From NCBI GenBank assembly GCA_019352875.1, contig JAAAFW010000006.1, positions 898,284 to 962,283 on the forward strand: 64,000 bases of DNA. Direction: 5' to 3'. The notes below the pieces were generated by a model. The model ran no database searches, was not told the origin of the DNA, and worked only from the letters and a program-made list of their open reading frames with translations. The translations under genes were made by a program, and so were the position numbers. This DNA is from Pedobacter cryoconitis (lineage in GTDB: Bacteria; Bacteroidota; Bacteroidia; Sphingobacteriales; Sphingobacteriaceae). Below are positions 1-9,219 of this stretch, in pieces; the stretch's first letter is position 1, and each line of letters begins with the position of its first letter.

Positions 1-2
1 GG

Positions 3-1151
3 GGTACAGGTGCTGATACATTAGGTAGGGTATGGGCGAGAAAACTGGTGAAAATTGTAAAAGATCTTGATCCAACCAGACCGGTAACTACAGCGAATAA
101 CGATGTAAACAGTTATAATAATCTAATCAGTTCAGGAGCAATGGATTTGATTGGTTATAATTATAATCATAAATCATGGGATGATTTTACAAATGTGCAT
201 CCGGGGCAGAAGCTTATTGCAACGGAAACGACTTCTGCTTTACAGACAAGGGGACATTATGATGCGCCTGCGGATAGTATGCGTATATGGCCTACTGCAT
301 GGGATAAACCTTTACTAACCGGAAATGCAGATTTTAGTTGCTCCGCCTACGATAATTGCTATACGCCGTGGGGTTCTTCACATGAAGAAACATTAAAGGC
401 TTTTTACCGTAATCCGGCCGTTTCGGGTATGTATGTCTGGACCGGTTTCGATTATTTAGGTGAACCTACGCCTTATACCTGGCCCGCAAGGAGTTCGTAT
501 TTTGGAATTATTGACCTTGCTGGTTTTCCCAAGGATGTCTATTATTTGTACCAGAGCGTATGGACAGATTTGCCGGTGCTGCATTTACTACCGCACTGGA
601 ACTGGTCTGTTGGAAAAGAAGTGGATGTTATAGCCTATTACAGTCAGGCAGATGAAGTCGAACTTTATCTCAATGGCGTTTCTAAAGGGATACGCAGAAA
701 GGATGGAGAGGATCTCAAAGTTTCCTGGAAAGTTTTATATCAGTCAGGGATTTTAAAAGTGATATCACGTAAGAATGGAAAGGTCGTGCTGGAACGAAAT
801 ATATCTACTGCGGGGCCCGCGGCGAAGCTCGAATTAATTGCCGATAGAAGCTTATTACACGCTAATGGTGAAGATTTGTCATTTGTGACTATTCGTGTAC
901 TGGATTCTCGAGGAAATTTGGTTCCTGATGCTGCACAGTCTGTCCGGATATCAGTAGAAGGGGCCGGCATGCTTGTGGCTACAGATAACGGTAGTCCTGT
1001 TAGTCATGAATCTTTTCAGTCTGACAACCTCAAGGTTTTTAACGGCCTTGCACTGGCAATTGTCAGAACCGGCCAGCAAAAAGGAGAAATTGTGATTCAG
1101 GCAGTTAGTGAAGGTCTTGGTGCTGCTGCGATCAGGTTGCAGACTAAATAA
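3..1151 (+). CDS. GH2 beta-galactosidase, C-terminal part (5' end outside window)
   Basis: The frame is open from base 3, so the gene begins before the window; the GTG at 48 is internal. The visible part holds the end of a glycoside hydrolase family 2 TIM barrel: IATETTSA places the likely nucleophile Glu at bases 225-227, and the WTGFDYLGEPTPY segment is typical of GH2 galactosidases. A DUF4982-type beta domain follows (EVDVIAYYSQADEVELYLNG), then an Ig-like GH2 domain 5 (LELIADRSLLHANGEDLSFV). The family hydrolyses terminal beta-galactosides, usually in the periplasm of Bacteroidota. The signal peptide and acid/base Glu lie outside the window, so substrate and localisation cannot be judged. 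A terminator follows directly. Confidence 0.85.
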   Translation, partial: GTGADTLGRVWARKLVKIVKDLDPTRPVTTANNDVNSYNNLISSGAMDLIGYNYNHKSWDDFTNVHPGQKLIATETTSALQTRGHYDAPADSMRIWPTAWDKPLLTGNADFSCSAYDNCYTPWGSSHEETLKAFYRNPAVSGMYVWTGFDYLGEPTPYTWPARSSYFGIIDLAGFPKDVYYLYQSVWTDLPVLHLLPHWNWSVGKEVDVIAYYSQADEVELYLNGVSKGIRRKDGEDLKVSWKVLYQSGILKVISRKNGKVVLERNISTAGPAAKLELIADRSLLHANGEDLSFVTIRVLDSRGNLVPDAAQSVRISVEGAGMLVATDNGSPVSHESFQSDNLKVFNGLALAIVRTGQQKGEIVIQAVSEGLGAAAIRLQTK

Positions 1152-1163
1152 TGGTCAGTGCTG

Positions 1164-1198
1164 GTACTGCAGGTGTGGTGAGCCTGCAGTACTTTTTT
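1164..1198 (+). terminator. Rho-independent terminator after the GH2 gene
   Basis: A 10-bp perfect stem (GTACTGCAGG / CCTGCAGTAC) with a 9-nt loop is followed by six T residues. Confidence 0.85.
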
Positions 1199-1311
1199 AT
1201 CATTTATATCGAGTTTAAAAGTGCCATAGTTTGCATGAAATCAAACATTTGAAAATCTGATTTGTTAATTCACACAGGTTGTTTTAAGCATCCTGTTAAT
1301 TGGAGTTAAAG

Positions 1312-1839
1312 ATGGAAATGGAAATGCAAGGGGATCAAACAGGATTGCAGCTATTTTATAACAAATGTCTGCAAGACCTTAAATATGGAGAAAAGAGAGT
1401 GGTGCAGTGCGCCACTGCATTATCTATGGCTGCTTATACGGAGCCTTTACAGCGGCAATTGCTTTTTCAGGCAGCGGCTGCGGAAAATCACGCGGTACGT
1501 TTAGATCTGGCATTTGATATTCTGCAGATGCCTGAGGCAGAAGGAAAGTGCCAGGTGATCGAAATATTGACAGAAAAGGCTGGTGAACTTGTGAAAAGTA
1601 TGGAGACTGGTACTGCATTAAGGGATGCAGCCATTATATATGCTATACAGTTAATTTCACATTATAAAATAGCGAGCTATTCCAATATGATAGGCTTGCT
1701 TCAGGAAAGTATGCCAAAACAGGTTCTCGATCTGCTGAAATTTAATCTAGACGAAGAGCAGCAATGTGACCGTGTTATTTCTGCACTTGCCAGTGACCTG
1801 ATCCATCCGGCGGCCAACCGCGAATCTCGCGGGGTATAA
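1312..1839 (+). CDS. DUF892 / YciE-YciF family ferritin-like protein
   Basis: The 175-residue helical protein matches the DUF892 pattern: an N-terminal helix pair (LFYNKCLQDLKYGEKRV), a QAAAAENHAVRLDLAFDIL segment, the GKC motif near residue 78, and RDAAIIYAIQLISHYKIASYSN with the His/Glu-type positions of a ferritin-like four-helix bundle. Relatives are stress-induced and of uncertain activity. An in-frame TTG lies at 1300, but the ATG at 1312 is chosen because GGAG at 1302-1305 is then spaced six bases upstream. The C-terminal tail (HPAANRESRGV) departs from the fold. It is monocistronic by position. The family call is firm; function is not established. Confidence 0.75.
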   Translation: MEMEMQGDQTGLQLFYNKCLQDLKYGEKRVVQCATALSMAAYTEPLQRQLLFQAAAAENHAVRLDLAFDILQMPEAEGKCQVIEILTEKAGELVKSMETGTALRDAAIIYAIQLISHYKIASYSNMIGLLQESMPKQVLDLLKFNLDEEQQCDRVISALASDLIHPAANRESRGV

Positions 1840-2057
1840 AATATCAACATCGTTTTCATTAGTGTTAATTTACGAAATTCGGCTAATTGTAGTTTCGTCT
1901 GAATTTATTTGTAAATTGTGTCATTAATTAAATAATACTGAGGGCATAAAGCTTTGCACAACCTATGCTGATAGGCTTTTGTAATCCGGTATTCTATAAA
2001 AAACAATCCTGGTGTAACCTTTATCCAGGCTTACATCTAACAAAAAACATTAAGCTA

Positions 2058-4097
2058 ATGAAAACAAAATTATCCCTGGGTGTTCCGGTTTTAGCTGGCT
2101 CCCTATTGCTGTTTGCCGGATTTCAGGCTGTAAAATCTGAGGATCCTCCAAAATCTGGTATTATTGTGTCCAATATGGATAAACAGGTTCGGCCTGGTAA
2201 TAACTTCATGAACTATGTAAATGGAACATGGATTAAAAATACCGAAATTCCAGCCGATAAACCTGCTTATAGTGTTGGAGCTATGGTGAGTGACAAGGCG
2301 CAGGAAGACGTAAAAGCTATTATTGAAAAAGCAGCATCAGGAAAATTTGCTCAAGGTTCTGAAGAACAGAAAATCGGCGACTTATACGGTTCTTATATGA
2401 ATACAGCTGCAAGGGATGCAATTGGTGTAAAACCATTAGCAGCTGATCTGAAAAAAATCAACGATCTTAAGAACTACGATGAACTTGCTTCATATTTCGC
2501 CTATGCAAGTAAGATTGGTAATATGGTTCCTTTTAGTGTTGGTGTTTCGGAAGATTTCAAAGATCCTTCTAATTATATGCTATTAACCTGGCAGGGCGGA
2601 TTAGGCTTGCCTGAAAGAGAGTACTATTTTAAAACGGATGAAAAATCAAAAGAGATCCGTACAAAATATGTAACTCATATTGAGAAGATGCTAACTCTTG
2701 CGGGAATTCCCGGTGGAAAAGTTAAAGCAAGTGAAATTATGGCTTTGGAGACATTACTGGCTTCCAAGCAAATGAAAAAAGAAGAGACCAGGAATATTGC
2801 TGGCCTTTACAATAAATATGGTGTCAACCAATTAAAAACTCTGATGCCGGACTTCAACTGGACGGCATTGCTGACAGAAGCTGGTATTAAAAAGCCAGAT
2901 AGCCTGGTTATTGCGCAGGTGCAGTACACTAAAGACTTGAATGCAATAATTAAAGGTACACCTATTAATACCTGGAAAACTTACTTACAATGGAGTCTCG
3001 TAAATGGCGCTGCATCGGCCTTGAATACGGCTCTGGACGTTGAGAATTTCAATTTTAACGGAACGGTATTAAATGGGGTACCGCAACAACGTCCGCAATG
3101 GCGCAGAGCTGTTGGTGTAGTCAATGGTTCGTTAGGTGAAATGGTAGGTAAACTTTATGTAGAACAACATTTCTCCCCGGCTGCCAAAGCGAGAATGCTG
3201 GAGCTCGTTGGGAATTTACTAAAAGCCTATGAACAAAGTATCAAGGGATTGGATTGGATGAGTGAAACGACTAAACAGGAAGCGCTTAAAAAAATCAGCA
3301 AGTTTACGCCTAAGATTGGATATCCTGATAAATGGAGGGACTACAGTGCCTTAAAGATTGTTAAAGACGATTTATATGGGAATTTAACCAGATCTACTGC
3401 ATTTGAATACAACAGGATGATCGCTAAACTGGGAAAACCAGTTGATCGCTCTGAATGGGGGATGACTCCACAAACCGTAAATGCTTATTATAATCCACCA
3501 TTGAATGAAATTGTGTTTCCTGCTGCTATTCTGCAACCTCCATTTTTTGATATGAATGCTGATGATGCTGTGAATTATGGCGGTATTGGTGCAGTGATAG
3601 GACACGAGATCGGTCATGGTTTTGATGATCAGGGAAGCACTTTTGACGGGGATGGTGTGATGCGTAACTGGTGGTCGAAATCAGATCTGGACGAGTTCAA
3701 AAAAAGAACAAATTCATTAGTTGCACAATACAATGGTTTCGAAGTAATGAAAGATCTGCATGTAAATGGAGAATTTACATTGGGAGAAAATATTGGTGAC
3801 CTGGGCGGATTAACTATCGCTCTGAAAGCATATCATGCTAGCCTCGACGGAAAAAAAGCTCCTGTGCTTGATGGATTTACTGGTGATCAGCGTGTGTTTT
3901 TAGGTTGGGGACAAGTATGGTTAAATAAATCCAGAGCTGAAGCTCTTCGCAATCAGGTTGGTACTGATCCGCATTCGCCGGCAAGATTCCGTGTAAATGG
4001 TGTGGTAAGAAATATACCTGAGTTTTACACCGCTTTTGATGTAAAACCAGGCGATTCTTTATACCTGGCTCCCGACAAAAGAGTGAAAATCTGGTAG
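2058..4097 (+). CDS. M13 family zinc metallopeptidase (PepO / neprilysin-like)
   Basis: The 679-residue protein carries the M13 hallmarks: HEIGH (HExxH zinc site) within VIGHEIGHGFDDQGSTFDGDG, and the third ligand and partner in GENIGDLGGL (ENxxD). NAYYNPPLNEIVFPAAILQPP is the usual substrate-binding NAYY region. The start at 2058 is chosen over upstream in-frame codons because it begins a signal peptide (MKTKLSLGVPVLAGSLLLF) with no lipobox, so a periplasmic or secreted oligopeptidase is likely. The protein ends in VKIW: the C-terminal Trp of the family is present, but the Cys three residues before it, usual in eukaryotic neprilysins, is absent. It is flanked by a terminator and is probably a single-gene unit. 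Confidence 0.93.
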   Translation: MKTKLSLGVPVLAGSLLLFAGFQAVKSEDPPKSGIIVSNMDKQVRPGNNFMNYVNGTWIKNTEIPADKPAYSVGAMVSDKAQEDVKAIIEKAASGKFAQGSEEQKIGDLYGSYMNTAARDAIGVKPLAADLKKINDLKNYDELASYFAYASKIGNMVPFSVGVSEDFKDPSNYMLLTWQGGLGLPEREYYFKTDEKSKEIRTKYVTHIEKMLTLAGIPGGKVKASEIMALETLLASKQMKKEETRNIAGLYNKYGVNQLKTLMPDFNWTALLTEAGIKKPDSLVIAQVQYTKDLNAIIKGTPINTWKTYLQWSLVNGAASALNTALDVENFNFNGTVLNGVPQQRPQWRRAVGVVNGSLGEMVGKLYVEQHFSPAAKARMLELVGNLLKAYEQSIKGLDWMSETTKQEALKKISKFTPKIGYPDKWRDYSALKIVKDDLYGNLTRSTAFEYNRMIAKLGKPVDRSEWGMTPQTVNAYYNPPLNEIVFPAAILQPPFFDMNADDAVNYGGIGAVIGHEIGHGFDDQGSTFDGDGVMRNWWSKSDLDEFKKRTNSLVAQYNGFEVMKDLHVNGEFTLGENIGDLGGLTIALKAYHASLDGKKAPVLDGFTGDQRVFLGWGQVWLNKSRAEALRNQVGTDPHSPARFRVNGVVRNIPEFYTAFDVKPGDSLYLAPDKRVKIW

Positions 4098-4116
4098 AAC
4101 TAAGATTCTGATTCAT

Positions 4117-4155
4117 AAAAAAAACCGCTTTCGATATTCGAAAGCGGTTTTTTTT
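4117..4155. terminator. Bidirectional terminator between pepO-like and yceI-like genes
   Basis: A 12-bp perfect stem (AACCGCTTTCGA / TCGAAAGCGGTT) with a 3-nt loop is flanked by an A-run on the left and T8 on the right, so it can serve both converging genes. Confidence 0.9.
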
Positions 4156-4168
4156 ATGCCCAATGAGA

Positions 4169-4750
4169 TTAGTTTTTTATAAACTCGGTATTTGCTGTCA
4201 ATTCTACTTCATCACTTAAAACTGCACCTGGATACTTTGTGCCAAAGTTGAAGTCAGATCTTTTGATCGTACCGGTAACTTTAAATCCAGCAACTGATTT
4301 TTTAGTATTAGCGTTCGTGTTTATACCTCTCAGAGTTGCATCTAATTCAACTGGTTTAGATACGCCATGGAATGTTAATAGACCACTTACTTTGAATTTT
4401 GTGGCAGATACTTTTTTAACTGAAGTACTTTTGAAAGTTAATTTCGGGTATTTTTCAGCGTCAAAAAAGTCTGCACTTAATAAATGAGCATCTCTTTTTT
4501 CATTGTCAGTGCTTACTGAGTTCACATCTGCGCTTAAGTTAACTACGGCATCGCTGAAGTCGTCTTTAGAAGCGGTAACTGTCGACTCAAAGTTTTTAAA
4601 AGATCCTTCAACATCGGAGATAAGCATGTGGGTAACACTAAATCCAACTTTTGAATGTGATTTGTCTGCAGTCCATGTGTTTAATGCAATTGGAGTAAAT
4701 GCAAATAATGAAGCAGAAGCGGCTACCAGAAGTACAAATATTTTTTTCAT
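4169..4750 (-). CDS. YceI family periplasmic protein
   Basis: The 193-residue protein has a signal peptide (MKKIFVLLVAASASLFAF) followed by a complete YceI domain: WTADKSHSKVGFSVTHM at the start, then SFKNFESTV, LLSADFFDAEKYPKLTF and SGLLTFHGVSKPVELDAT. These are the characteristic strands of the lipocalin-like barrel, which binds polyisoprenoids in characterised members. It converges on the M13 gene across a shared terminator and is probably monocistronic. The family is certain. The physiological ligand is not known from sequence. Confidence 0.93.
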   Translation of the reverse strand: MKKIFVLLVAASASLFAFTPIALNTWTADKSHSKVGFSVTHMLISDVEGSFKNFESTVTASKDDFSDAVVNLSADVNSVSTDNEKRDAHLLSADFFDAEKYPKLTFKSTSVKKVSATKFKVSGLLTFHGVSKPVELDATLRGINTNANTKKSVAGFKVTGTIKRSDFNFGTKYPGAVLSDEVELTANTEFIKN

Positions 4751-4957
4751 AAAATTTAAATAATTTATAAATCAAAGGTGTTACAAAAATTCCAACGTTG
4801 TATTGATTTATGATAAGAAATGTGGTCCGATATTAAAATTTTACAATTCAATACGGTACGTTCTATGTCCTAATTTAAAAAAATAAGATCATAAAATAAA
4901 ATAATTTATTTTTTAAAAAGCTGCTATTTAAGGCTTTGTAATAATTATAATTCATTG

Positions 4958-4989
4958 TTTGTAATTAATCTAAATAACCTATATACTTG
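4958..4989 (+). promoter_or_regulatory. Bacteroidota-type promoter of the heme operon
   Basis: TTTG at 4958-4961, a 20-bp spacer and TATACTTG at 4982-4989 match the Bacteroidota -33 TTTG / -7 TAnnTTTG consensus with one mismatch. This places transcription start near 4996, about 30 bases before the receptor ATG. The match is seen by eye and was not tested statistically. Confidence 0.55.
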
Positions 4990-4995
4990 CAGTGT

Positions 4996-5016
4996 TATTT
5001 AATCTTATTCTAAATA
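4996..5016. promoter_or_regulatory. Fur-like inverted repeat at the heme operon start
   Basis: A 21-bp imperfect palindrome, TATTTA-N9-TAAATA with CTAAATA-type half sites, resembles Fur boxes of related bacteria. It lies exactly at the inferred +1. A second half site (ATCTAAATA, 4968-4976) sits between the -33 and -7 elements. The location suggests iron-responsive repression, which is an inference. Confidence 0.5.
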
Positions 5017-5024
5017 GTGAATAT

Positions 5025-7118
5025 ATGAGACCTGCTTTACTGTGGTGTACATTAATCTGTTGTACTGAAATATCTGTAGCACAAACTGTGAAACGAGCGG
5101 AGAAACTTCAGCAGGACAGCACCCGGGCAACCTTAAATGAAGTTGTTGTTACCGGCGAGTACCAACAGCAATCTTTAAAAAATTCAGTTTACAGAACGCG
5201 TATTATCGACTCTGAAAGAATCAGACTCAGAGCAGCAACTAATATACAGCAGGTACTTAATACAGAACTTGGGTTTCGTTTTTCCAATGATATGACTCTG
5301 GGAACAAGCGATGTCCAGTTAATGGGAATGTCCGGGCGTAATGTTAAAATATTACTTGACGGAGTGCCTATGATTGACCGAAATGACTCCAGAGAAAGTC
5401 TGAATCAAATTGATATTAATACAATTGAACGTATCGAAATTGTGGAGGGGCCTTTATCTGTCTCTTATGGGAGTGATGCTCTTGCTGGAGTAATTAACAT
5501 TATTACTAAGGGACCCGGAAAAGAAAATTGGAATTTGAATGGACGTATTCAGGAAGAGACTGCCGGATCTGAATATAAACCTTTCGGTGATCAGGGGGTA
5601 CATTTGCAGCATTTGGGGGGTGGATGGCAGCAAAATCGCTGGAGCGTTATGGCTGGCTTAAGTCATCAGGACTTTACCGGATTTGACCTGGCACCGGCTA
5701 CTGCTACTGCCGAAGAGGTTGCATCTGTTACTAACCGCTGGAAGCCAAAAGAACAATGGCTGGCCAATACGCGGATTGGCTACCGAAGCGCCAAAGCCAA
5801 TATCTGGTACAGAGCAGATTATGTAAATGAGGCTATCAATAGTAAAGGTGCGCTGAATCCGAATACCTATAAATCAATTAATCAGAAATATGTTACTGAC
5901 AGATGGACCCACCAGGTTCAGGGAGATTTCAGATTACAGGATAATTTGAATCTGAATGGTATGGTTGCTTATTCCAACCTTAAAAGAGCAACGCAAACCA
6001 CTATACACGACTTTACCGATGGTTCTGATGTTCGTTCTACGGGACAGGCAGAACAGGATGTTTCCAAGTTTAATGCAGTAACTGCAAGAACAACATTGGT
6101 TTATAAACTCTCTCCGGAATTATCTTTTCAACCTGGCCTGGAGTTTAATAGGGATGCGGCCGATGGCGCGAGGATTAAAGGTAGTCCGGTTATTAATGAC
6201 TACTCGCTGTTTCTTTCTTCGGAATGGAAGGCAATCGACTGGCTAATGTTGAGACCAGGTCTGCGCTTTACTAAAAACTCTGTTTATGATGCACCTCCGG
6301 TAATTCCTTCCCTGAATGTCAAATTCAAACTGAATCCGTTATATGATTTCAGAATTGGTTATGCAAGTGGATTCCGCGCACCTGCTTTGCGCGAATTGTA
6401 TTATGACTTTATCGATGCCAGCCATACGATTATCGGAAATGAGAATCTTAAAGCTGAACAATCCAATAGTTTTAATGCTTCACTAACACGTAGTAATGAC
6501 GAGAAAGCGGCTGTTCGTACCCGCATTGTCCTTACTGGTTTTTATAATTATTTCCGTAACAGAATAGATTATGGTCTTTCCGCTGACGATCCGACTGTAA
6601 CGACGCTAATTAATATAGATAGGTTTAAAACAACAGGGGGTACACTGGAAGGTACTGCAATCTGGAAAGATTTTCAAGCCAGTCTGGGCTTCTCTATGAT
6701 CGGAACTTACAATAAATATGCTGCATCAGTAGATGCCTATGGCGAGTCACCGCAGTTTGTCTGGTCTCCTGAAGTGAATACCAATCTGACTTATACTTTT
6801 CCCAGGTGGGATGCAACAGTAAATTTCTCCGGCAAATTTACAGGAACCAAAAGGGTGTATGTACTGGCGACTGCCGGAGCAGTAGAACAGGCTCAACTGG
6901 CTAAAACAGGATCATTCACACTGGCCGATCTGATGTTCACCAAAAAGCTTTTTAATGGTTTGAATCTTAATGCCGGAGTTAAAAATTTATTTGATGTTAC
7001 TTCTTTGAGTAACACGGGAACTGATACAGGTGCTGCACATAGCACTGGTGCCGGGCCAGTTCCTTATCAGTACGGAAGATCTTATGTTGTTGGCCTGAAC
7101 TTCAATATTTCGAAATAA
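5025..7118 (+). CDS. TonB-dependent heme/hemoglobin receptor
   Basis: The 697-residue outer-membrane receptor starts with a signal peptide (MRPALLWCTLICC...SVAQ), then a TonB-box-like LNEVVVTG and a plug domain (LLDGVPMIDR, IERIEIVEGPLSVSYGSDALAGVINIITK). The barrel contains GFRAPALRELY and, 16 residues later, NENL, matching the FRAP-NPNL signature of heme and hemoglobin receptors. The ATG at 5025 is used because the upstream in-frame GTG at 4992 lies before the inferred transcription start. It heads an operon with a HmuY lipoprotein and a heme ABC transporter, which supports heme import. A Fur-like site precedes it. Confidence 0.9.
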   Translation: MRPALLWCTLICCTEISVAQTVKRAEKLQQDSTRATLNEVVVTGEYQQQSLKNSVYRTRIIDSERIRLRAATNIQQVLNTELGFRFSNDMTLGTSDVQLMGMSGRNVKILLDGVPMIDRNDSRESLNQIDINTIERIEIVEGPLSVSYGSDALAGVINIITKGPGKENWNLNGRIQEETAGSEYKPFGDQGVHLQHLGGGWQQNRWSVMAGLSHQDFTGFDLAPATATAEEVASVTNRWKPKEQWLANTRIGYRSAKANIWYRADYVNEAINSKGALNPNTYKSINQKYVTDRWTHQVQGDFRLQDNLNLNGMVAYSNLKRATQTTIHDFTDGSDVRSTGQAEQDVSKFNAVTARTTLVYKLSPELSFQPGLEFNRDAADGARIKGSPVINDYSLFLSSEWKAIDWLMLRPGLRFTKNSVYDAPPVIPSLNVKFKLNPLYDFRIGYASGFRAPALRELYYDFIDASHTIIGNENLKAEQSNSFNASLTRSNDEKAAVRTRIVLTGFYNYFRNRIDYGLSADDPTVTTLINIDRFKTTGGTLEGTAIWKDFQASLGFSMIGTYNKYAASVDAYGESPQFVWSPEVNTNLTYTFPRWDATVNFSGKFTGTKRVYVLATAGAVEQAQLAKTGSFTLADLMFTKKLFNGLNLNAGVKNLFDVTSLSNTGTDTGAAHSTGAGPVPYQYGRSYVVGLNFNISK

Positions 7119-7146
7119 TAAATTATAAATATTCAATACACAAATT

Positions 7147-8226
7147 ATGAACAAATTTACTCCATTTTTAGCGCTGTTCTGCACAGTTGCTGTCTTTAGT
7201 TCCTGTAAAAAGGATAGCGATCCTATTATTGTTGTACCCCCTTCATCTGGAAGTACCTTAACGTTAAATGGTCTTATTGGTGAAGAGGCTGGTACCAGTG
7301 CAGGAAATAGTGTTTTTGTTGATTTCAGTAAAGATAAACAGGTTTCCGTAGCACGTACTTCCTGGGATCTCGGTTTTTATTCGGGTACCGAATTCAGGGT
7401 GATTCTTAACCATACTGTTGGTTCTACAGCTATAGCGCTCGATAAAACTGATCTGAATACTGTTAGTGCTGCTGACACCGTTGCTATAGCAAGTGCCAAT
7501 ACACTTGCGCTAGGGCAAGGTGATGGTGGATTTTCTACTATTGATCCTGTAAGTGGTAGTACTGCCGCTTATTTAGCGGGCACTGTTATTAAGGAGGTTT
7601 CTGCAACTGAAGCGAGTAATAAAGTATATATCATAAACCGTGGTTCGGCAGGCGTAACTGAAAAACGTGGTTGGGAAAAAATCCGGGTGATCCGTAATGG
7701 TAACGGATATACCCTGCAGTATGCGAAAATTAATGAAACTACCTTTAAGACATTGAATATCGTGAAGGATCCGGCTTTCAACTTTAAGTTCGCTTCGTTT
7801 ACTGCCGGTGCTGTAGAAGTGGAACCTGCAAAAGCAGACTGGGATATCCAATGGACGCTTTCTACTTATATGGCAAGTGCGACTGTGCCTTATACTTTTT
7901 CAGATTTTGTATTAATCAATTTTGTTGGCGGCGTTACAGCTGCTGAGGTGGTATTCTCGGGAACAGACGCAAACAGTAAAGTCAACTATGCTGACTTTAA
8001 AGAGGCTGATCTTAGCGGTATTTCATTTAACGGAAACCGCGATGCAATTGCTGGCAAATGGAGGGTGACATCAGGAACTCCTGTAGGTGTTAAAACGGAC
8101 CGCTTCTATTTGGTTAAAGATGGAACGGGTAATGTATATAAATTGAAATTCGTCAGTTTCCACGCGAATGATACCGGAGTACGTGGTAAACCGGTTATCA
8201 CTTATGAACTGATAAAAAAAGCATAA
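7147..8226 (+). CDS. HmuY-family heme-binding lipoprotein
   Basis: The 359-residue protein has a lipoprotein signal (lipobox FSSC, then KKDSD). It follows the receptor by 28 bases. HmuY family members are surface lipoproteins that take heme from host proteins and pass it to the partner receptor. Recognisable segments include VFVDFSKDKQVSVARTSWDLGFYSG near the N terminus and DWDIQWTL further on. It is clearly longer than the roughly 200-residue Porphyromonas HmuY, and the WDLGF/WDIQW pattern occurs in both halves, suggesting two related halves. Heme ligands cannot be assigned by eye. A terminator-like hairpin follows the gene, so expression relative to the ABC genes may be attenuated. Confidence 0.82.
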   Translation: MNKFTPFLALFCTVAVFSSCKKDSDPIIVVPPSSGSTLTLNGLIGEEAGTSAGNSVFVDFSKDKQVSVARTSWDLGFYSGTEFRVILNHTVGSTAIALDKTDLNTVSAADTVAIASANTLALGQGDGGFSTIDPVSGSTAAYLAGTVIKEVSATEASNKVYIINRGSAGVTEKRGWEKIRVIRNGNGYTLQYAKINETTFKTLNIVKDPAFNFKFASFTAGAVEVEPAKADWDIQWTLSTYMASATVPYTFSDFVLINFVGGVTAAEVVFSGTDANSKVNYADFKEADLSGISFNGNRDAIAGKWRVTSGTPVGVKTDRFYLVKDGTGNVYKLKFVSFHANDTGVRGKPVITYELIKKA

Positions 8227-8250
8227 AAACTTGGTTAGTTTTTGGTGAAA

Positions 8251-8286
8251 AGCAGGCTTTCAATCTCATTGAAAGCCGCTTTTTTT
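8251..8286 (+). terminator. Terminator or attenuator between hmuY-like gene and ABC transporter genes
   Basis: A stem GGCTTTCAAT / ATTGAAAGCC (10 bp, 3-nt loop), extended by AGC/GCT around a bulge, is followed by T6-7. It sits inside an otherwise continuous heme gene set and may end most receptor/HmuY transcripts before the transporter genes. Confidence 0.8.
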
Positions 8287-8355
8287 CTACAAAATTCAAT
8301 CCTCTGTCTGAATATTAACGCGCTCTTAATTATTAACCTGAATAAAATTAAAAAA

Positions 8356-9219
8356 ATGATAAAATCCTATATACTGGCAGCCTTCGTTTTAGTTTCTGCC
8401 TTAACTTCCTGCCAGAATAATTCAAAAGATGAAAAGGATGCAGACCATCAGCTTGATAGTTTAAAGATAGTGTCTTTGAATGGTCCTGTTACCGAGGTGC
8501 TTGCAGCGATCGGGCTAGAGAAGAATATCGTTGGTACGGATATTACGAGTAATTACCCGGAAAGTATTAAAGCCAAACCTAAACTAGGTCATAGTAAAAG
8601 TATCAACGCCGAAGGTGTGATGGCACTGCGGCCAGATCTTATTGTAGGTTTGTCCAAGGAAATTACGCCTGCTCTTGCTGAACAGTTTAAAACTGCTGGT
8701 GTAAGGCTGTTGTTAGTAGATCAGGATTATACTGCTGAAGGAACGAAAAAACTGATTCGCACACTCGCAGATAGTCTTCACCGTGAAAAAGCAGGTGATT
8801 CTATTATCCGTCAGCTGGAAACTGATCTTGCTGTTAAACCTGCTGCAGGGCAGTCAAAGCCTAAAGTTTTATTTATATATGCCAGAGGTGCAGGAACAAT
8901 GATGGTTGGTGGTACGGGTACTCAGGTAGCTAGTATGATCGAACTGGCTGGCGGTCAAAATGCTGTTACGGAATTTGCAGATTACAAACCGCTTACTGCC
9001 GAAGCTTTAGTGAAAGCTAATCCGGACGTAATTTTACTATTCGAGTCAGGATTACAAAGTCTTGGGGGCGCTGAAGGTATGGCAAAAGTTCAGGGTATCA
9101 AGGAAACCAACGCGGGCAAAAATAAAAAGATTGTGAGTATGGATGGTGAGCTGCTAAGTAGTTTCGGTCCAAGGCTAGGTCTCGCTATTAAAGAATTATC
9201 TGCGAAAATACATGATTAA
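8356..9219 (+). CDS. hmuT: Heme ABC transporter substrate-binding lipoprotein (HmuT-like)
   Basis: The 287-residue protein has a lipobox (LTSC) after MIKSYILAAFVLVSA and the two-lobed fold of class III binding proteins: IVSLNGPVTEVLAAIGLEKNIVGTD at the first strand, RPDLIVGLSKEI, then KVLFIYARGAGTMMVGGTGTQVASMIELAGGQNAV, which is typical of heme and siderophore binders. The ATG at 8356 is chosen over upstream in-frame codons because it begins the signal peptide. It overlaps the permease gene by 8 bases. Its role is to deliver heme in the periplasm to the permease; heme rather than siderophore is inferred from the receptor, HmuY and HmuS neighbours. Confidence 0.88.
   Translation: MIKSYILAAFVLVSALTSCQNNSKDEKDADHQLDSLKIVSLNGPVTEVLAAIGLEKNIVGTDITSNYPESIKAKPKLGHSKSINAEGVMALRPDLIVGLSKEITPALAEQFKTAGVRLLLVDQDYTAEGTKKLIRTLADSLHREKAGDSIIRQLETDLAVKPAAGQSKPKVLFIYARGAGTMMVGGTGTQVASMIELAGGQNAVTEFADYKPLTAEALVKANPDVILLFESGLQSLGGAEGMAKVQGIKETNAGKNKKIVSMDGELLSSFGPRLGLAIKELSAKIHD

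Noticed and set aside
1965..2057. N-terminal extension of the M13 peptidase
   Set aside because: The extension lacks conservation features and would bury the signal peptide that starts at 2058.
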